DNA from: Terriglobus sp. RCC_193
Lineage (GTDB): Bacteria > Acidobacteriota > Terriglobia > Terriglobales > Acidobacteriaceae
Assembly (NCBI RefSeq): GCF_041355105.1
Contig: NZ_JBFUPK010000002.1
Span: 1,184,037 to 1,248,036 of the forward strand
DNA: 64,000 nt
Direction of reading: 5' to 3'
Positions 53,682-64,000 of the stretch are shown here, piece after piece. The notes beneath the pieces are model-generated. The model worked only from the letters and a program-made list of their open reading frames with translations. It did no database searches and was not told the origin of the DNA. A program made the translations under genes and the position numbers. Position 1 is the stretch's first letter, and each line of letters begins with the position of its first letter.

Positions 53682-54566
53682 GTGTCCACGTTCCCGCTCT
53701 ACAACACGCTCAGCGCGATCGAAATTGCGCTGAGCGTTGTTGCTTTAGTGTTCCTGATTCGCGCGCGGGAATTGAAGACCTATTGGCCCATGCTGATCGT
53801 CAGCAACTGGCAGACGATTCCCTTTTTTACGTTTGAGTGGCTGCGGGCACACGGGCGTGAGCATGGCATCAGCGCAAAAATCGCCTACATTATCTATTTC
53901 TATTCCTTCTGGATATGCTTTGCTCTGCAGGCTCTGTTTGCGGTGCTGATGACCTATTTCGTGTTGCGTGAGGCCATGCGCCCTTTGAAAGGGCTTCAAC
54001 AGCTTGGCAACATCGTGTATCTATGGATTCTTGCCATCACTATATTTTTGGCATTTGACGCATCCCATACGACCTATGTGCATGGCGAACACGTTATGGT
54101 GGGGCTGGTGAGCGAGCTGCAGCGTATCAGCGGAACGATTACCATCAGCCTGGTAATCTTCGTTTGTCTTGCCATTCGTCCCATGGGGCTTTCCCTACGT
54201 AGCCGAGTCTTTGGCACGAGCTTCGGCCTGGCGCTGACGTCGCTGATGAATACGCTGCAGGCCCCTTACTTCTTCCAGACTCACTATCTGTATCGTCCCT
54301 ACGCAATCGTGCAAATTGTATCCAACTGTGTGGCAGAGTTGATCTGGATCTGGTATTTCAGCCACCCCGAGCCGAAGCGTAAGTTTGTGCTGCTTTCCAC
54401 GACTTCGCCGTTCCATGCGTGGAACCGCATCGCGGAGCAGTTTGGTGCGGAGCCGGGTTATGTTGCCATTGGGGGAGTTCCGCCGGATGCCTTTGCCGCG
54501 GCTGAGATCGAGATATTTCATCGCGCGTCGGCGAAGATGAATACTTCGGAGGAGAAGGAAAAATAA
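53682..54566 (+). CDS. Multi-pass membrane protein of unknown function
   Basis: A 294-residue integral membrane protein. The start is GTG 53682, with AAGGAGA seven bases upstream. About seven hydrophobic helices can be seen, for example IEIALSVVALVFLIRA, ISAKIAYIIYFYSFWICFAL, LGNIVYLWILAITIFLAF and TITISLVIFVCLAIRP. The C-terminal 70 residues are soluble (PKRKFVLLSTTSPFHAWNRI). I do not recognise the family; seven-helix acidobacterial proteins of this sort are mostly uncharacterised. The close upstream secreted-peptide gene suggests possible co-expression. Confidence 0.75.
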   Translation: MSTFPLYNTLSAIEIALSVVALVFLIRARELKTYWPMLIVSNWQTIPFFTFEWLRAHGREHGISAKIAYIIYFYSFWICFALQALFAVLMTYFVLREAMRPLKGLQQLGNIVYLWILAITIFLAFDASHTTYVHGEHVMVGLVSELQRISGTITISLVIFVCLAIRPMGLSLRSRVFGTSFGLALTSLMNTLQAPYFFQTHYLYRPYAIVQIVSNCVAELIWIWYFSHPEPKRKFVLLSTTSPFHAWNRIAEQFGAEPGYVAIGGVPPDAFAAAEIEIFHRASAKMNTSEEKEK

Positions 54567-54657
54567 GCTGCGGACTTGTTTCCTGCGGATGGATCTACGG
54601 GCTACTTCTGCCGCTGGATGAGAAGTGGCTTTCCGGTGAATTGTAGCGAGGGAGAAG

Positions 54658-54987
54658 AATGCAGGTCCTTCAGCTTCGCTTCGCTTCGTTCAGGATGACG
54701 AACTTCGACCGTTTGAGCTTCGCTGGATGACGGTCTTCGACTGTAGGAGCTTCGCTGGTTCACGCTTTCGCGTGAATGGAGCGGCTTTGCCGCTCGGCCC
54801 AGGTTAGCTTCGCGAACCTGGGGCACCCGGTTTTTGGGTGCTGGTTTGTTTTGGGTTTCCTGGTGCGTTGTAGAGGGTTGAGAGGAATGCAGGTCCTTCA
54901 GCTCCGCTTCGCTTCGTTCAGGATGACGAACTTCGTTCGTATGAGCTTCGCTGGATGACGGTCTTCGACCGTAGGAGCTTCGCTGGT
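54658..54987. repeat. Two 102-bp direct repeats of the TTCG/GGATGACG family
   Basis: Blocks 54658-54759 and 54886-54987 are nearly identical, starting AATGCAGGTCCTTCAGCT and ending GGAGCTTCGCTGGT, with a handful of substitutions. They contain small hairpins such as GGTCTTCGACCG. This is the largest repeat cluster of the window, in a gene-free spacer of 556 bases between the membrane protein gene and rpsA. Confidence 0.8.
54779..54822. repeat. Double-hairpin repeat element, copy 3
   Basis: Hairpin A is GAGCGGC-ttt-GCCGCTC (54779-54795); hairpin B is CCCAGGTT (54798-54805) with AACCTGGG (54815-54822) and the same AGCTTCGCG loop, followed by GCACCCGGTT. Compared with copies 1 and 2, both stems differ in sequence yet remain fully paired. 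Confidence 0.7.
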
Positions 54988-55072
54988 GCGTTGCTTTCTT
55001 GATAAGAGGTTTGTGTAGCCTGCCAACGACAGGCAAGTCTGTGGTGATCGTCGGAACAGATCGTGTAAGCAG

Positions 55073-55099
55073 AAGGGCCACCCTTTGCGGGTGGCCCTT
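55073..55099 (-). terminator. Hairpin terminator after rpsA
   Basis: AAGGGCCACCC (55073-55083) and GGGTGGCCCTT (55089-55099) form an 11-bp stem with the loop TTTGC, 24 bases downstream of the rpsA stop on the minus strand. Confidence 0.8.
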
Positions 55100-55123
55100 G
55101 CTGATGTTGCGTGGAGACGAGAG

Positions 55124-56953
<1,830 letters not shown>

Positions 56954-57198
56954 GGTTTCCAGTTGGGTGCTCAGGGGTTTGCTCTCAGTTTCAGAATTTA
57001 GCGAGGAGTGGCGTTCGGGTAGCCACTCAGCTATTGACGCTCCGCAGTGCCTTTAGGATTCAGGGGCCACTACCGGCAGTGCGCTGAAACGTGTTTCGAC
57101 GTGTGAGTAGACGACGCGGGAGCGCCGGCTGGTTGAAACCGCAAGAGCGAATTGTCCAAGGTAGCCCGCGCAATCCTGAGGCGCCAGAGCTTGCTATA

Positions 57199-57228
57199 AG
57201 TATAGGACTCAGAAAGCCTGTGGGTCAA
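57199..57228 (-). promoter_or_regulatory. Sigma-70-type promoter of rpsA
   Basis: On the minus strand TTGACC (57228-57223) and TATACT (57204-57199) are separated by 18 bases, close to the housekeeping consensus. Transcription would start near 57192 and leave a leader of about 240 bases before rpsA. Such length allows autoregulation by S1, known for rpsA in enterobacteria. The other side, 57229-57501 before msrA, shows no gene. Confidence 0.7.
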
Positions 57229-57501
57229 TGAAATCAAGCCTCTCAAGACAAGCGCCAGAAACTGCCAGAGAGGATAACGTGGGGAGAGGAGGCCGGATTG
57301 CCAGAGAAATCAGGGGGGTCTGGCAGGGAGCTGTCATCCCCCACCGATTCGCGTTTTCCCGTCGCCGGGGCAGAATTTACTGGAAAAACACTCTCCATCG
57401 GCATCGACGCAACTTGCTGCGGGCCGGGGGGGGTCCGGGAAGAACCACATAAAAGAGGCCTTCGCGGCACCATGCACGTCCAATCCGTTGTGAGGTTCGC
57501 C

Positions 57502-58170
57502 ATGCGTCGATTCATCCGTGTTGTCCTGGCTGCTGCCCTGCTTTCTGTTACGACCGCCTGTTTCGCGGTGGATCGCGGCACATTCCCGGTGCCCAAGGTG
57601 GATGCAACCCGGGCACCGGGCAAGCTGCAGACCGCAGTCTTTGCAGGCGGCTGCTTCTGGGGAACGCAGAGTGTGTTTGAGCGTGTGAAGGGCGTGAAGA
57701 AAACGGTTGTGGGGTATGCCGGCGGTAAGGCATCCACCGCAACCTACGATCAGGTGACGACTGAGACCACGGGGCATGCCGAAAGCGTGGAGGTGCAGTA
57801 CGATCCCGCCGTGATCACCTACGGCGAGCTGTTACGCATCTTCTTCTCCGTCGCACATGACCCAACGGAACTCAACCGGCAAGGGCCGGATGTGGGGACG
57901 TCCTATCGTTCTGCCATCTTTTTCATGACGCCGGAACAGCAGCAGATTGCCCAGGCATATATTGCGCAACTGGACGCTGCGCATATCTTCAAAGCGAAGA
58001 TTGTCACCGAAGTGACACCGCTGAAAGGCTTCTACCGCGGAGAGGATTATCACCAGGATTACGCGCTGAAGAACCCCAACAACCCGTACATCCTGGTGTG
58101 TGACCGTCCTAAGATCAGCGCGTTGAAGAAGCAGTATCCAGACCTGTTCGTGGAATATCACGGGCAGTAA
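57502..58170 (+). CDS. msrA: Peptide methionine sulfoxide reductase MsrA, exported
   Basis: A 222-residue enzyme that reduces methionine-S-sulfoxide in proteins. ATG 57502 with GAGG seven bases upstream gives a signal peptide (RFIRVVLAAALLSVTTACFA), so this copy acts outside the cytoplasm. The catalytic motif is FAGGCFWGTQSVFERVKGV, followed by VGYAGGKASTATY, TTGHAESVEVQYDP, DPTELNRQGPDVGTSYRSAI and GEDYHQDY. An earlier ATG at 57472 is possible. No msrB is fused or adjacent. Confidence 0.95.
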   Translation: MRRFIRVVLAAALLSVTTACFAVDRGTFPVPKVDATRAPGKLQTAVFAGGCFWGTQSVFERVKGVKKTVVGYAGGKASTATYDQVTTETTGHAESVEVQYDPAVITYGELLRIFFSVAHDPTELNRQGPDVGTSYRSAIFFMTPEQQQIAQAYIAQLDAAHIFKAKIVTEVTPLKGFYRGEDYHQDYALKNPNNPYILVCDRPKISALKKQYPDLFVEYHGQ

Positions 58171-58284
58171 GCGATTCCTCTGACCAGCGAGTCATTTTCT
58201 CGGTCGCGCAGACATACATGGTGATAGGCTCTTCCCACACCATGCGAGCTACATTTTGTAGCCGTAAAGGAGAGCCTTCCCACC

Positions 58285-60054
58285 ATGCGACTTTCTCTTG
58301 CAGTGCTTTTCTCCGCCCTGATCCCTTTTGCTGCCGGCGCACAGGAGAGCCCGATCACGCTGCGGACAGAAGTGCGCCTGACCACTGTCGATGTTGTGGT
58401 GCTGGACAAAAAAGGTGTGCCCGTCTCCGGCTTGACGAAGGAGGATTTCGCTGTCCTCGAGAACAAGCAGCCGCAGACCATCCGCAACTTTGAAGAGCAT
58501 GTGGGAGGTCCTACGGTCTACGATGCTCCTCGCCCCGGTGTGTTTACCAACGCGACAGCCGCGCGCGGAGGAGTCAGCAATGTGCTGCTGATCGACTGGC
58601 TGAATACGCCGCCTGCAGATCAGCAGTTCATGCGCGACCAGCTTGTGAAGTTTGTAATGACACAGCCAGCCGGAACGCGCACCGCAATTTTTTCCATGGG
58701 CACGAAGGTAACGCTGCTGCAGGATTTCACCGCCGACCCGCGTGTGCTGCAGGAAGCGCTCAGAACGTTGGGGACGAAGTTTTCGCCCCTGATATCGAAG
58801 TACACCAGCCCGGCCAACCAGAATATGGTTGCGATGGAAACCCTGTATGAGTCGGCCAGCGATCCCTCCATACAGGCCATCATTGCGGGTCTGATGCAGG
58901 TGGCCAACGATAGAAACACACGCCAGTCCTCCGTCGTCACGCGCAATAACGCGCTCTACACCATGCAGTGCCTGCACGACGTGGCGCAGTATCTTACCGG
59001 CGTAAATGGACGCAAGAACCTTCTCTGGGTTTCCGGTTCGTTCCCCGCATTCATCCAGCGCGACGTGCAGACAACCGGCAATCCCTTCGTTGGAAATGAA
59101 TCGATGGACCGCGAGATGCGAGCCACACAAAACCTGTTGGCAAGCGGCCAGATTGCCCTGTATCCCATAGATCCCAGGGGCGTTCCGGTACCCCCGTCGC
59201 AACTGCCTGACTCTGACGACATCACCACCAGTCTGGCCGCACAACGGCGTATGACGGGCAGCAATAGCGCCTCGCCCAAAAACACGGACTATTACCAAAG
59301 CCAGTTTGCGGAACACGCCGCCATGGAAGAGTTGGCAGATGCCACCGGAGGCAAAGCCTTCTTCAACACAAACGATATCGCTGGCGCCATGCACCAGGCA
59401 GTGGATGACGGTTCACGCTTCTACACCTTGAGCTATACGCCGCCGTCCGGCGTAAAGCCGGACCAGTTCCGCGATATTGCCGTCACTGTCAAAGGCAAAG
59501 GTCTTCATCTGGCTTATCGCCGTGGTTACTATGCTCTAAAGTCCACCGACGGTAAACCAGTTGCTCTCAATACCGCAAAGACCTCACGCGCCATGCAGCC
59601 CATGGCGCCGCAAAGCAGCGAAGTGCTCTTTCAGCTTGAAGTATCAAAACCTGCGGTGAATGTTGAAAGCGCAAAGGTGATTGGTGCGCCGGTCTTTGAA
59701 GCGCTGCCGCATGGCATGTATCAGTTGAATGCGCTGGTGGACTTTTCGACCTTGCAGTTCTCACCCGATACCGATGGAAAAATGCACGGCGTGGTGGATG
59801 TTGCCACTGTGATCTATGACAAGAACGGTAAGGTGCTGGACTCTCGCAGCGACCGTGCCACGCTTGCACTGGACGACGCGCGTTATCAGGCCATGCGGAA
59901 GACCGGCATGCGTTATCACCAGGTGATTGCGCTGCCGGACAAGGGTGATGGCTATGTGCGCGTTGCCGTGCATGATGCCACGACAGACAAGCTGGGCACG
60001 GTACAGATCAGTATGGCCAACCTGCGCGAATCCGGCGTGAAATCCAAACCGTAG
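58285..60054 (+). CDS. VWFA-related Acidobacterial domain protein
   Basis: A 589-residue exported protein of the acidobacterial VWFA-related family (TIGR03436 in my memory). The signal peptide is MRLSLAVLFSALIPFAAGAQ. The family N-terminal motif TEVRLTTVDVVVLDKKGVPV and the linked SGLTKEDFAVLENKQPQTI are clear. A von Willebrand A-like fold follows (NVLLIDWLNTPPADQQFMRD, then TRTAIFSMGTKVTLLQDFT and KNLLWVSGSFP), with a C-terminal beta domain (TDGKMHGVVDVATVIYDKNG). The MIDAS Asp is weakly matched by LIDWLNT. A protein-binding or envelope role is likely. AAAGGAGA precedes the ATG by 13 bases. Confidence 0.92.
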   Translation: MRLSLAVLFSALIPFAAGAQESPITLRTEVRLTTVDVVVLDKKGVPVSGLTKEDFAVLENKQPQTIRNFEEHVGGPTVYDAPRPGVFTNATAARGGVSNVLLIDWLNTPPADQQFMRDQLVKFVMTQPAGTRTAIFSMGTKVTLLQDFTADPRVLQEALRTLGTKFSPLISKYTSPANQNMVAMETLYESASDPSIQAIIAGLMQVANDRNTRQSSVVTRNNALYTMQCLHDVAQYLTGVNGRKNLLWVSGSFPAFIQRDVQTTGNPFVGNESMDREMRATQNLLASGQIALYPIDPRGVPVPPSQLPDSDDITTSLAAQRRMTGSNSASPKNTDYYQSQFAEHAAMEELADATGGKAFFNTNDIAGAMHQAVDDGSRFYTLSYTPPSGVKPDQFRDIAVTVKGKGLHLAYRRGYYALKSTDGKPVALNTAKTSRAMQPMAPQSSEVLFQLEVSKPAVNVESAKVIGAPVFEALPHGMYQLNALVDFSTLQFSPDTDGKMHGVVDVATVIYDKNGKVLDSRSDRATLALDDARYQAMRKTGMRYHQVIALPDKGDGYVRVAVHDATTDKLGTVQISMANLRESGVKSKP

Positions 60055-60079
60055 CCGCAACCTCTGCTACTCTGCTGCC

Positions 60080-60715
60080 ATGCTTGATGTCCATGCCCCG
60101 GAGCACCCCATCCACGGAGTGCGAGAGTTCCTGATCCATCTGTTCACCATCACCGTGGGCCTGCTCATCGCGCTTGGGCTTGAGAACATGGTGGAGTGGC
60201 GACATCACGTCCATCTGAAGCATCAGGCGGAAGAAACCATGCGCCTGGAGATCCGAGCCAATCAGAAAGATCTTCAGGAAGTGGTTGCCGCCATTCCGCA
60301 CGAACAGGAATCGCTCAAGCAGATTGAGGCCTTCTTACAGGCGCGCGTCGCCGGCAAGACACCGGAAGTACATAGCCTGCAGACCGGCATGATGCAGGCA
60401 ACACCGCAGAATGCAGCATGGCAGACGGCATCCGCCACCGGAGCCCTCAGTTTCATGGATTACGACGAGGTTCAGCGCTTTTCTTCAGCATATGAATTGC
60501 AGGCGAAGTTCGAACGCTTTGAAGATGCATCCTTGTCACCCATCCTGGGCATCATGGCCTCGCTTGCCACCACAGACAAGCCGGAAACCATGACACCAAG
60601 GCAGGCGGAAGATGCACTGAAAGACGTCCACCTGGCCATGGCCCATCTGTACGCAACCAAGGGGCTGGCCAACGACGTGAATAAGATCTACAACGAAGCC
60701 CTGAAAGAAAAATAA
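60080..60715 (+). CDS. Membrane-anchored protein, paralogue of 61617-62342
   Basis: A 211-residue protein that starts MLDVHAPEHPIHGVREFLIH, has one membrane helix (FTITVGLLIALGLENMVEW) and then a long helical soluble part with coiled-coil character. The opening is shared with the minus-strand gene at 61617-62342 (MEVHVPEEPVMTWRQFFIHM, then VLGLLIALSFEQSAEW), which fixes them as one family. I know of no function. The ATG lies 25 bases after the VWFA gene stop, so co-transcription is likely. Confidence 0.75.
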   Translation: MLDVHAPEHPIHGVREFLIHLFTITVGLLIALGLENMVEWRHHVHLKHQAEETMRLEIRANQKDLQEVVAAIPHEQESLKQIEAFLQARVAGKTPEVHSLQTGMMQATPQNAAWQTASATGALSFMDYDEVQRFSSAYELQAKFERFEDASLSPILGIMASLATTDKPETMTPRQAEDALKDVHLAMAHLYATKGLANDVNKIYNEALKEK

Positions 60716-60719
60716 GCAG

Positions 60720-61586
60720 CTACCGAGCCAGCCAGTAAGGTTCGCCTGCCGGGATGAAATCCACGCGCATGCCGGGCATGGTCTTGCGCAACCAGTTCGC
60801 AAAGTTATCCATGCCAGGTTCTTCGCTGGTGTAATGCCCCATCAGGATCAACGCCTTGTGTCGTCCCTGCTGCTGTGCATCCCACGCGTATGCGATTGTC
60901 TCCCACTCGGGAATCTCGCCGCCAATGAGCACCTCCACATCATCGCGTTCCAGGGCCGCAATCTGCGGTGCGGGGCCGGGAGCTCCCGGTGCATAGGCAA
61001 TCTTCGTCACCTTCAGATTCGGATCACCAATCACACGCACCACCTTTGCGCCCGTCTTCGCACGCAACGCATCGGCGAGCGCACGCACCGTTGTGGGTGT
61101 TGTCGTGTACAGCATTGGCTCACGCGGATTGCGCTGCGCAGATGTCCATCCCGCCTTCTGCTTCCAGCCTTCCATGATGAAGTCGGGCTGATGCATATGC
61201 GCGCCATCATGCCAGCGGAAGACCACCAGCTTATGATCCTGGATGTACTTCAGCTTCTCCTGGTACACGGGGTCGTTCTTGACCAGCGTGTCCTGATCCA
61301 GGTGGTTGTAAAACGTGGGTTCATGCGTGATGACAAGGTTGTCGTGCGCGGCAACTGCCTTGCGCAACACATCCATCGTGGGCGTGATGGTCGTCGCAAC
61401 ACCGGTGACTATCGTCTGCGGATCACCCGCCTTGATGGTGTCCACAGTATTGGGTCCCGGCACAATCCCCGCGGCTTCGCGCATCTTTGCGATGAACTGT
61501 TCCGCGGTGAGCGACTGCTGCGCATACATGCCCGTGGAAGCCAATAACAGCGCCACTAACCACGATTGTTTTCTCAGTGAATGCAT
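60720..61586 (-). CDS. Exported Nif3-like dinuclear metal protein
   Basis: A 288-residue protein of the Nif3/NGG1p-interacting-factor family but with a signal peptide (MHSLRKQSWLVALLLASTGM then YAQQ), which is unusual for this normally cytoplasmic family. The family pattern is present: TPTMDVLRKAVAAHDNLVIT, THEPTFYNHL, VFRWHDGAHMH, KIAYAPGAPG and IPEWETIAYAWDAQQQGRHKAL with a C-terminal LMGHYTSEEPGM, holding the His/Glu/Asp metal ligands. A GTG just upstream is a less likely start. It lies 30 bases downstream of the paralogue gene 61617-62342 and probably shares its transcript. Confidence 0.85.
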   Translation of the reverse strand: MHSLRKQSWLVALLLASTGMYAQQSLTAEQFIAKMREAAGIVPGPNTVDTIKAGDPQTIVTGVATTITPTMDVLRKAVAAHDNLVITHEPTFYNHLDQDTLVKNDPVYQEKLKYIQDHKLVVFRWHDGAHMHQPDFIMEGWKQKAGWTSAQRNPREPMLYTTTPTTVRALADALRAKTGAKVVRVIGDPNLKVTKIAYAPGAPGPAPQIAALERDDVEVLIGGEIPEWETIAYAWDAQQQGRHKALILMGHYTSEEPGMDNFANWLRKTMPGMRVDFIPAGEPYWLAR

Positions 61587-61616
61587 CACTACGTGTCTCC
61601 CATTGCCGGAAGCATG

Positions 61617-62342
61617 TTACTGCATATGCTGCAGCGCTTTCAGGTACGCTTCGTTTTCCGCCTTGTAGATGGTCTGCAGATCACGCTCGCCGTGCACCGC
61701 CTGCTCTGCAATCGCGTGAATCGTGGCAAAGTTAAGCGCAATGCTGCGCGCCTGATTCTGCTGCGCCGCCAACGCGGCCATGTAACGACGCACATCATCC
61801 GGCGTTGCATCCTTCCATGTATTTTCAGTTGCGCCCGGCATACCGAAGCGTGCCGAGAATTCATTCAGGCTGCTGCCCGCCTCATCCAGCACGTTAAACG
61901 CTGTCGTCAGATTCTGAATAGGACCATCCACCTCGGAAAAGACACGAATCTCATCCTCGGACAGCAGCGCCAGTCGGCCACTTGCCTTTGCCGCCTGATA
62001 GGAGGGATCGTTCGGCTGATCCCAATCCGCCACGCCCGGCACCGCCGGCAATTCCGGTATTGCAGTGTGGCGCAGAAACGCATCCTGCGTCTGCCGAATC
62101 ACGCGAGCGTCGCGCATGACCATCGCCTCGTAATAACGCTGCGCACCTTCAGCGTTTGTCGCGATGATCTCCAGATCGCGCTGAATGCCTTCGCGCACTT
62201 CATGCCGCTGATGCCGACGGTGCAGCCACTCCGCGCTCTGCTCAAACGAAAGAGCAATCAGCAGGCCAAGCACAACAATACCCATGTGAATGAAAAACTG
62301 TCGCCAGGTCATCACCGGCTCTTCCGGCACATGCACTTCCAT
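61617..62342 (-). CDS. Membrane-anchored protein, paralogue of 60080-60715
   Basis: A 241-residue protein beginning MEVHVPEEPVMTWRQFFIHM, followed by a membrane helix (IVVLGLLIALSFEQSAEWLH) and a mainly helical soluble part (REGIQRDLEIIATNAEGAQR). It is the same family as the plus-strand gene at 60080, with conserved VHxPExP, FxIH, GLLIAL and EWxH positions. Its C-terminus IYKAENEAYLKALQHM also resembles the partner ending KIYNEALKEK. The function is unknown. It precedes the Nif3-like gene by 30 bases in one operon. Confidence 0.75.
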   Translation of the reverse strand: MEVHVPEEPVMTWRQFFIHMGIVVLGLLIALSFEQSAEWLHRRHQRHEVREGIQRDLEIIATNAEGAQRYYEAMVMRDARVIRQTQDAFLRHTAIPELPAVPGVADWDQPNDPSYQAAKASGRLALLSEDEIRVFSEVDGPIQNLTTAFNVLDEAGSSLNEFSARFGMPGATENTWKDATPDDVRRYMAALAAQQNQARSIALNFATIHAIAEQAVHGERDLQTIYKAENEAYLKALQHMQ

Positions 62343-62418
62343 TTGCTTGCGGGCTCCTCATGAAACGGGGATTCTCAGATTCAAGATACGCGATGGCGTT
62401 TCCGATACACTCCCGTGT

Positions 62419-62670
62419 ATGAAAAGTAGACTCATCGGCGCTATGTCATGTGCGCTTCTGGCTCTTGGGGGATGCAGTGCAACAAGTGTTGTTGCGGGCC
62501 AGCGATTTACATTGGTGAACGATCCCTCTGGAATTTCAGACAAGATTCCCAACGGCGCATTGGCCCTGGATACGCGAACCGGACAACTCTGCTACACGAT
62601 CAGTGGAAACTTCACGGGAGCGCCCGCGCTGCCCATGTGCAGTGATCTGGCGCAAAAGAACCATGAATAG
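62419..62670 (+). CDS. Small lipoprotein (83 aa)
   Basis: An 83-residue predicted lipoprotein: MKSRLIGAMSCALLALGGC contains the lipobox LGGC, and the mature part has TLVNDPSGISDKIPNGALAL, then TRTGQLCYTISGNFTGAPAL and PMCSDLAQ with two further cysteines. I recognise no domain. The stop codon lies inside the left arm of a strong terminator. Confidence 0.7.
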   Translation: MKSRLIGAMSCALLALGGCSATSVVAGQRFTLVNDPSGISDKIPNGALALDTRTGQLCYTISGNFTGAPALPMCSDLAQKNHE

Positions 62671-62702
62671 CAGAAGGCCCGGATCGCTCCGGGCCTTCTG
62701 CT
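62669..62702. terminator. Bidirectional hairpin terminator
   Basis: Fifteen perfectly paired bases (62669-62683, AGCAGAAGGCCCGGA, and 62688-62702) enclose a four-base loop TCGC. It overlaps the lipoprotein stop codon and lies 17 bases from the 3' end of the aconitase gene, so it can end both transcripts. Confidence 0.85.
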
Positions 62703-62718
62703 GTTTGCGATGCTTTGT

Positions 62719-64000
<1,282 letters not shown>

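Overview
The window looks like a chromosome segment from an acidobacterium of the Terriglobia/Acidobacteriaceae (Terriglobus, Granulicella or Edaphobacter type). The evidence is a PadR-linked ADOP-type MacB permease, a VWFA-related protein of the Acidobacterial family, two cytochrome c plus PQQ-like propeller pairs resembling the acidobacterial quinoprotein homologues, a very large Oar-like TonB receptor with a carboxypeptidase-regulatory N-terminus, and numerous small GC-rich palindromic intergenic repeats. Coding DNA is GC-rich apart from one island. I found no rRNA, tRNA, insertion sequence, prophage or CRISPR array.

Layout. 1-3.5 kb: the tail of an ADOP-type permease, a GNAT acetyltransferase, a methyltransferase and a secreted protein. 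3.6-9 kb: M2 dipeptidase, ROK protein, Skp/OmpH chaperone, serine hydrolase. 9-18 kb is housekeeping: glycogen phosphorylase, thiE, mutM, an EF-P with an EfpL/YeiP-type loop, a DUF202 membrane protein, a PHP-like hydrolase, purA with a translationally coupled monooxygenase-fold protein. 18-24 kb: envelope and orphan proteins, a HIT hydrolase and an unrecognised 628-residue protein. 24-27.1 kb: the padR-ADOP operon with two clear operator palindromes.

27.5-30.1 kb is the most interesting part: a low-GC island carrying a complete retron. On the minus strand the order is a PRTase/winged-helix effector, a structured msr-msd RNA bounded by a long inverted repeat (a1/a2), and a retron-type reverse transcriptase. 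The a1 arm overlaps the effector stop codon and the a2 arm overlaps the likely start codon of the reverse transcriptase. By analogy with known retrons this would be a tripartite anti-phage system in which the RT-msDNA complex restrains the effector.

30.1-38.5 kb: an M14 peptidase with an intergenic-type palindromic repeat absorbed in frame, then two tandemly duplicated cytochrome c/quinoprotein-like operons that keep a matching promoter region, then a DinB protein. 38.6-48.7 kb: a retropepsin-like protease, an apparently circularly permuted glycerophosphodiesterase, a VOC protein, the TonB receptor, a GH92 mannosidase and an RcnB-like protein. 48.7-53 kb: the ergothioneine genes egtB-egtD, a ComF protein and an HNH endonuclease. 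53-64 kb: a small secreted peptide next to a multi-pass membrane protein, rpsA with a long leader, msrA, the VWFA protein, two paralogous membrane-anchored proteins flanking a secreted Nif3-like protein, a small lipoprotein, and the C-terminal part of aconitase running off the window.

Start codons were chosen from Shine-Dalgarno spacing, signal peptides and family N-termini. All functional statements are by inspection of sequence; no database search was possible.
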